A stretch of 64,000 nucleotides of DNA from Wyeomyia smithii (lineage: Eukaryota > Arthropoda > Insecta > Diptera > Culicidae): assembly GCF_029784165.1 (NCBI RefSeq), contig NC_073695.1:234099844-234163843 (forward strand), in the 5' to 3' direction. Below the pieces are notes generated by a model. That model did not search any database. It had not been told where the DNA came from and saw only the letters and a program-made list of their open reading frames with translations. Numbering within the stretch: position 1 is the stretch's first letter; the number at the start of each line of letters is the position of its first letter. Below are positions 37,201 through 46,200 of this stretch, one piece after another. The position numbers and the translations under genes were made by a program.

Positions 37201-40200
37201 ATCGCAAGAAGGGTTGAAGTGAAACTGTATTTCAACACGACCGGGGGGGCCGTCTTAGAATTTACAACGGTACAAGACTCGGAAATAAAATTGCGTTTCC
37301 ACACGGAATACATTAAAAATTTCCGAGATTTGTGCTTCCGAAAATTCGAAGTGACGACTCGAAGTCGATCATTTTTGGCTTCAATACAGTTTCACTTTAG
37401 AAAACTGTGATCTTTAATCGTTTACCCGTTTGAGCTTTATGGTAGGCTTGTCGTTTCTCCTCAGAGAATCACTAGCGTGTAGAAGAATATCTTCCACTGC
37501 GAAAATAACTGCTTTTACATTGGTGAACAAATCGATGCACTCGCTTGAAGAGAACAGCGAATCGTTTGTACCAGAGGAGCTTGCAAAAAACACCGCGGTG
37601 AAATTTGAAATATATTTCTAGAAGGATAAAAAACTGATGAGAGCTTTTTCACACGAAAGCACGTTACGCACAATAACAATTCAACAAAGCTCACTGCAGT
37701 GCTTTTACTGTGTGTCTCTTAAGCAAATGTGAAAAGATGGGAGCATCTAAGTAGGAAAGTAGATTGTGTTGTTTGCTTTGCATCTCGAAACTGGAAAATA
37801 ATAAATACAGCCGCCCGTCACGCATGGTTGCTCTTCGAATGCTTTCGAATTTGTCTCAGCTGTGCGTACCACGGTGTGCTTCTGGGTATTCTCACTAGAG
37901 TAATTCACCACTCTTGTGTCGCTCAGCTGTGGTGTAAGCAGCAAGTGTATTAGTTTTTCTGCGCGCGGCACACAGCACAAATTATAGGAAAGAAGTGTGG
38001 TGCAAAAAATTGCCACACGCAACGCTCATGCTGGGCAAAAAGTGAGCGGTGAATATTCATTCTGCTCTTTCCACATATTGAGGAGAATAACGAGCCTACT
38101 CCAGGACGAAAATTTTTTTCACTTTTGTCGACCAGTATAAAATATTTTGAAGCTACCTAAATACAATAATCTAGTTAAATTGCTCTCCATTTCGGCCGCT
38201 TTCTTGTGACCTGCTCAATGCTCAACAGAATCGTTGATTTATTACATACGCCCGGGTGGCTACTGTATCCCGCACTTCTAGCATTAGCTATACCGCTATT
38301 GAGTAATTGCAAACTTATTATATATTCGAACTTGTGTATAATATAATTTTACTCTTCCTTCAACGCTTACTGCTCGACTATACCGAGCCTCGTTTCTTCT
38401 GCCAAACATTGCCATTTATATAATTTCCAAGAAAAGTCTCGTGTGTGTCCTTTTGGTCAGTTTTCTTTTAAGAAGGACTTATTTTGTTAAGAGAATGTCA
38501 TGTAGATTTCAGTGTGGAAAGAGAGTAATTGGGGAGCCTGAAAATAAACCCATGTTCAAGTCCGTGTGACATAGAATGGTCTTATTCTACTTCTGATAAG
38601 ATCTAAGCCCAAGACGGAAATTACATAAAACAGAACAGCAGATATTACAATAAAGAAATATAAACAATCATTCAAAAATTTATTTGCTGAAATGAGAACT
38701 ACAACATTGGAAAACAAAAAAAGACAAAATACAAAAACCGTAAATAACAAAATGATTCGATTATACATATACGGTTATATTGTACTATACGATTATAATT
38801 GTGGTAGACGGTTCAACAGAAGCAGAGCGGTACGAATTCCATTCATTTCATAACACCACAAAACAAGTGATGCCGCCGCCATCGTCTGCGACTGACGGTA
38901 TGGTTAGTCAATAATGATTAGACGAAAGACAATTCGCTCAGTCACCGATAAGAAACGCACTGTCTCAATGTTAATTGACAAAAACGTGTGCGGTTTTTAC
39001 CACAAGTTAAACAAAAGTTCGTATTCAATTCGATTTCGACTTGATAAAAAAAAATAACCATTGCAGTCCTATTTTTACATTGTTTGCTCTTTTCTTCAAT
39101 TAGATCTTTCATGATACCAATATTACCAATCAATCATATTGCAAATCAGAAGAAAGGCATTTTTTTCTTGGATTTTCCTTTATGGTGGTAAACCTAAACT
39201 AAACGATTATTTGAATGGAATCATTTCCGGAGGAATTTTCATTCATTTTTAGATCCATGCTCTCACGTGAGCTGTGGAAGTGGACGTTTGTGCATGTAAG
39301 AATGATTCAAATCACATTGAAATTGGCACTTATCATCACTTAGGTCAAATGAAATGCGTCAGCCATGAAATAAACCCAATAACACTATCAATTACAAAAA
39401 CCGTATATTCCTAACGAGCTCGAACGAAAAAAAATTAAATTGAATGTTTTCTCACTAAAAAATTTTGATTAGCAAGAAAAATCCAGCAAATTACACAAAA
39501 CAGAAGCTGAAAGACTTATCATTAACAGTAAAGTAGACAAAATCACCACCATTAACAAGGTGAGAAACGATCAATTGTAAATTTTCGCTTGTTAGCTGAA
39601 CCAGAAGGCCGAGTCATAAACATCATCTCACGAATCACGATTCACCAAAATTAATTTATTGGCCCCTGCTGATAACCGGGTGAATATCAGTTAGGTTTAC
39701 TGTTTTATCATGTTGATGTGGAATCAACGACTCTGCGTAATACCCCAGAATGGAACCGCCCCCAGTTTTTATCTTCGTGATTGGTAATCAATGACGATTC
39801 GAACGTCAATTGGTTCGTCAAGCAAACTTACCTCTTCCCATTTCTTGACCGCCTTGCTGTTACAGGAAATTAGAAAATTGAACTTTACCAGCGATGACAA
39901 TTCTTCGAATCAAACAACAAGATCGCTTATCGCTGCCTTGCAGGTTCTCCTACTTGTTTAACAGCAAGTGCTCGCTTATGGACATTTGATTACCGCGTAC
40001 CGCCTCGCAAAGTGTAACCCTCCATTAGCGATTGCCAGCGCAGTTTTGCAGCGGGTCGCGGCGGGCGGACAAAAAGTGAAAGCCTGTTTATTACTCACTT
40101 GCAGTTCAGTCAGTCCCGAGCCCGAGAGTGTATGGGCATTGGCAATCACCCTCTCGGTTGACAATTCAATGCTAGAGCGCGCGCTGGCTGGTGGACAATA

Positions 40201-43200
40201 ATCGCAAAATGTCTTTCTTTCTTTCTCACGTCATTATAAAACGGTGAGATAAAATGCTTCAGTTTAGCGATATTTCGCCCGCGAACTGCAGAGTAATGTT
40301 ACTGGTAGGAAACGTTTCGAACCAAGTTACATTTGGATGATGGAGCAGAAAAAAATCGTCCCACCTCAGGATGACAATTGCAAATGAATCGCCAACACAA
40401 TCTCGTTGATTTGTACTCACAATAAATTATAGCGACACAAGCCAGCAAGCAAGCGGGTGATGCGACTCTCCTCCTCTAGTATCTAGCTGAAGTGCGAAAA
40501 CCGGGCATAGGCTAAATCTGACCGTGCGCATGCCATTAGCTAGTCCATCACACATGGATCGACTGTATAATTGGGCACGCGAGTACGCGAAGCTTTCCGG
40601 CGGGTTGAGATACCGAGATTGGATGGATGGTTTAGTGTTGATGCTGATGAGTATGTTGTTGATGATGTCATTTTGTGACAGCAACACTAGCAACGCGCAG
40701 CACTGCTGGACAAAATCAAACAAGCAAACAAAAAAAAAACATTCCCTGTTCCATAAACTAGCAGAAGGTGGACAATGGCGTAGGAAGAGCAACTTCTCAG
40801 CAGATCATTCGGTCGCTCTGTATGTTAGTGTGTGCTTTCTGCCGAGCGAGTAATCGCTCGAATATTGCAAAAGACGAGTAAGCAAGTGGGACGGAAAAAT
40901 CTGCAAGTTCATCGCGGTTATCAGCAGTGTTCTCACATCCCGCGCCTGACTGCCCCGACTGGCGAGAGGTAAATAATCAAACCACTGTAACCAGCATTGA
41001 TTACGCCAGGAGAATTAACTATCGGAATGCACTATTTTAGGTCGATTGAATAATGCCAGAGCCGATCGAATTGTGTTTTAATTGGGTTGTTATCGCATTT
41101 TCGATGGGTTCCTTGTTTTTAAATATTTTCGACTCTTTTGTTCCGAGAACCCGATGCTGAAAAACATGTTTTTGAGAGCGAATAAGTATTGAAAACATGA
41201 ATGACTTTTGTGAATATAAAAGAAATCCGCATTTAAACATTTAAGAAAAAATCGGATCTGGTATTTTATTGATTTTTAAACTCTTAGAACTGTTATAACT
41301 TTAAGTTAATCTTCTCAACAATAATGAAAATTACAACCAAACATCATAGTAAAACTCACGTTAAAAAAATGGAAGATGTATTTAAAGATATGTTTACATT
41401 GTAATGTCCGTTTATCGATATGAAGAAAAATTTGCATGTTTAATTGTTTAAAATTCGGGAGTCATTTGGCGCATGATTTTTACGCATACAAAAAATATGA
41501 TTATCTTTTTAGGGTTAAAAGGAAAAACCAAAAAGTATTTTCAAGGTACGGCAAACCCAATAACCTGTTGCACTAGTTTCCTATGTAAATACACAAACTA
41601 CACTGGAATATATTACTATGGCCGAAACTTTCAAGAGAACTTGTTGGAACACTTTTGTTAAGTTAAAAAGATTTTTTGATAAATTAAGACTCTCAAAAAT
41701 TTTTTCCCAATCTAAACAAAACGATAATTGTGATAATTATCACCATTTAATTTCATATTAACAAAGATTTTTTACCACCTCAACACATAGAATCCGATTT
41801 TATATTCATATAATGAGTCCGCCACAAATTTTATTTTCATTTCATGCCCCCCTTTAAAATGGAATGGTGACGATAGACTTAGCTATGTAATTAAAGGAAT
41901 TCTTAGTTACAATGTTACAGAGACCATGTTTTGACAAGTGGATTTGAATTTTGACAGAATCCGGCCATTCCACACTGTTTACAAAGCTGCAAAAACATGA
42001 TCGAAATAATTTTGAGCCAAAAAATTGCTTTTGGAGTCGTTATTCCTTTAGCAAAGTTGATTTATTATTTGTTCACCATTTTATAGAAGTGTCAATTTTG
42101 TGAATAATTCACCTAAAATTGACAAACTTTTCTTATTTTTGCATAGAGCAATTCTCTTTGTTGGGCAAAATTGTAGCAAATTTTATACGGAGCAATTTTG
42201 TCGAAGACATCATACTATCTGCCTATTTGAATGGACTTTAGTGGAGTTTTTTATACATTGCCACTAAAATCGTTTTTTCTTTAATACGTAAGTAAGTAAG
42301 TGTATAGTTAGTGTTAGTGATTTTATCGGCTTAATCAGTCCGTGTATAAAAGCAAAAACGATTTTTTGTTTCTTAAACCGACAGTTTCGGTGACTTTATT
42401 TCACCTTTTTCAAGGAAAAAGGAAAATTATTTTTATCTTTTTGCTTATTTACGATTTTTATTTTTTTTTTGCTTATTTACGGTTTTATTGAAGTAGTGCA
42501 CTAATTTACTAACAAATGTTTACAAAATCTGCAAATAGCTGCAGACAAAACCATTTCTATATTAAAGCATCAGTAAAACATCATTCAATCCAGATGTAGG
42601 CATTTGTCCCACGCTGTCTCTTGCATTCTCTTTGTGTAGATATCTGATTATTTTATAGGCAATCTCCAATAACTAAATAAATATAAGAGATAAAAATGAA
42701 TTTTCCCCGGCAAAATTGTGTGTTTTATTATAGCAAACAACTTTGTGGAACATTGAGAAATTTTAGAAAATCACTACAAAATGTTATATTAAAAAGAAAG
42801 GGATTTTCTAAATAAAACTCCACAATAGTTCATTTAAATTGATCAGTAGAAGTATGTTGTCTTCGACAAATTTGTTTCTTAAAAAATGTGCTGTAATTTT
42901 GCCGAACAAAGCGGATTTTTATATGCAAAAATGAGAAAAATAAAATCCGTTTCTCACTTTTAGGTTAATAAATCACAAAATTCCAACTTCTATGAAATGG
43001 AGTATAAATAATAAAACAACTTTGCTGAAGACGCCACGACTTCAAAAAATTTTAAAAATAGTTAGTGTAAATTTGTGCATTATTCTAGTAAAAATCGTCA
43101 ATTACCAAACAAATATGTTAGATAAAAAAATAACTTTTTTCAGAAAAGTTGTTTGTTTCGTTATGGTAAACAATATTGTAGAATATTGTAAATTTAAACA

Positions 43201-46200
43201 AAATCTCTGTACTATTTTAAATTGAGAACAATTGACTTTTAGAGATAATCTATAGAAAAGTCCACAGAAGTCAATTTAAATAAGTAGATAGCAGTATAAT
43301 GTCTTCAATAAAGTTATTTCTTTTGAAATGTGTTACAACGTTGCCGAACAAAATGGATTTTTATATTCCAAAATAAGAGAGGTGAAATTCGTTCCTTTCT
43401 GTTGAGTGGAATAATCACAGAATTGCAACTTCTATAAAGAAGAATAATTAACGGAACAACTTTACTGAAGACACTGCGGCTAAAAAATCAATTTTTTTTG
43501 GTCTTATAAATTTCGATCACGTTTTCGCAACTTTGGAAACAGTGTGCAGCGGCATGTTTTGTTTTTTTCCTTCAAGACATCAGTTTTTATTGTGCACCAC
43601 GCATCACCCGCGTATAAAGATAAAACGCGTAAATTCGGAAATCAGCTTTGGGAAACAAGGTGTCTGGTATCAACAGTTTATTCCGGCGAAGGAATATCGA
43701 GAAACTATACTATTTTAGACTACGCAACAGAAGGCTGCTTCGAATGCCTGTCTGTCAGTGGGAATGAACTTTTGCGACTATATCTGGGAGGGAGGCTACT
43801 GACTGTCTTTCCGTGACAGTAAATTTTGAACTAATTCGGCTCTCATTGTATTGCACTGCTCTCCCTGTTCCCCATTCGTGCAGTGCACAGCCCGACAGCC
43901 ACTGACGACAGCACACCTGGGCAAAATGGGCTGTTATTTTTCATCTCCTTATGTCTGTTGGTTCTTCAAGCTGTCGCTAAATGACAGCCATCACAATTCG
44001 ACAACCTTCGGCTGTTTAAAATTGCGCTTGGATCAGGTAATTAGGTTAGGCAATTCTGATGCTATAATTAAAGCAAGGCGGTGCAAAACACGTTTTTTCT
44101 CACGTGGGGAATAATATCAACAATAGGAAAATATATAAAAAGATTTGCTTCGTTATCATTATGGCATCGGTTTGAGAGAAAGAAAATAAGAAGTGCGAGT
44201 CCAATATCATCGATGACAGCCGCAGCCGATCAGCAGGCTTTCGGTAGAACAAAATACATGCGCAAAAATCAGCTGTAGTGTGCATCACAAGACAGCTTCA
44301 TTGCCTGTGTAAGCATTAGCAGTATGTGAGCTCTCATTAATAGCTTCATGAGGCTGTTAGAGTAAAAAGAGAGAACAATCGTCAGTATAGTATCGCACCG
44401 CAGTGGTTTTCCGAAGCTTGGTTCTGCTGCACACTTTTCCTTCAAGACATCAGTTTTTATTATGTTTTAACAGCAGGTTAATAAATTGTTTGAAACAAGG
44501 GACTTGTCACGAACTTTTCGGGGAACTTTTTACCTTCGAGACATCAAGTCTAAGTTCATGGAAGCAAATACCACAAAGTCTGTTTTTACGTGAGGGATAC
44601 ATAGCGCGTAAAAATTTACCGTCCGCGTAAAAAAACGCATAAATTCTAAAATCCACGTAAATCCTGGAATCTGCGTACAAAACTTCATATGCTAATGGTT
44701 TTTAATCATTTCTACTAAATACTTTCCCAAAAAATTGAATCGCAGTGATATTTCCATCCTAGAAACGAGCTAAAAAATCAAGGATTGACCAAATCAGAAT
44801 ATTTAGTAGTTGGATGAAATAAACTCATCGAACACTCTAAAAAAGGGAAAACCGCACAAAAAAAACGACTTTCTGGGGAATCCACGTAAAATCAGCTATC
44901 CGCGTAAACTCCGAAGTTCGCGTAAAAAACGCATAGAATTCGAATTTTGCGTAAAAAGCCACGATAAACTGCTCATAAAGCGGCGTATAAATTGTGTATA
45001 AATTGATTTATTGGGAAGATTCTGTCATTTTTTTTAAACTTACAGAGATAACATCACAGTGGACGGTTGGTGTTCACCCGTGACTGCTACGCTAGACATA
45101 GTCGCACGTGATTGTTTCATTATTGGCGAAATTCGACCTTGAAACTTTTCGTCAATTTTTTTCGCTGAGCTATGATAATAATGGTCACTAACGTACTACA
45201 AAATTATCCAACATTTTATCTATCCCACGACATGTTAATTTTTCTAATCCATCGCGTAGTTATACAGCAGTTACTGTTCATAATCTTATTAACTTTTCGC
45301 CAGTTTAATTTTCATTTTAATAGAATGTACCGCAGTATAGAAAACAAAGACGTAGTCCTACGTCAGAAAATTCATACCGTTTTTTATTATTATCGGTTTT
45401 TCGACAGGGTTCATGCCCAATTTCGCAATAAATAAGTCTAGTGTCCATGAGAGACAAAGGCAAAGAACAAATACATAATAATAATAATAATGTAGTATTT
45501 TTCAACATCTGTTTGCATGCAAGTTACAACGGTAACTTGCATACAAAATTTCATTATAGATATTCGTTTTTTTTTCTTTTCGGTGTTGTTTATTCTTATT
45601 TCTTCCTGTAAACATATAATATTCGTATTAAAATTTTTTGACATGTTTCCTCTAAGTTTGATTAAAATTTTTCAAAAGCCTCCAATAGAATATAACCGAA
45701 TTTCAAGTACAAGAAAAGACCGTTTTTCATGAACTGTTCTCGTTAAGAATGTTTAAATTGTCCTCTTATTTTTCTAATATTGAACATTCAATCATCTACA
45801 ACTTTGTGTTTGACGTCGTTCCGATTTTTGCCATAATATCAATTAATGCCATAATATCAACGAAGTTTTTTCCATATCTGAAATGACCGGAACAAAATAG
45901 TGTTTTTCCTCAGAAAAAATAAGTAAGGTTGTAATTTGCAAAATTATCGATAAAAATTCAACTCAAAAATGTTTTCGAAAACTTGAAAAAATGATGTTTG
46001 AGCTTACTATAAAGAAATGATGAGTAAAGGTAAAATTGTAAATAAACATCTGTTTTAATTTGTGTAATACCCCGTGAACCAAATACAGTCGATTGTGGAG
46101 TGTTTACCGATTTCACAATTTCACGTAGTCAAGTTTAAAATTCAATCAACTACGAATCTATGGTTCTGAAAAATTAAAGGTTCGTTCTATCCGCAATCTA

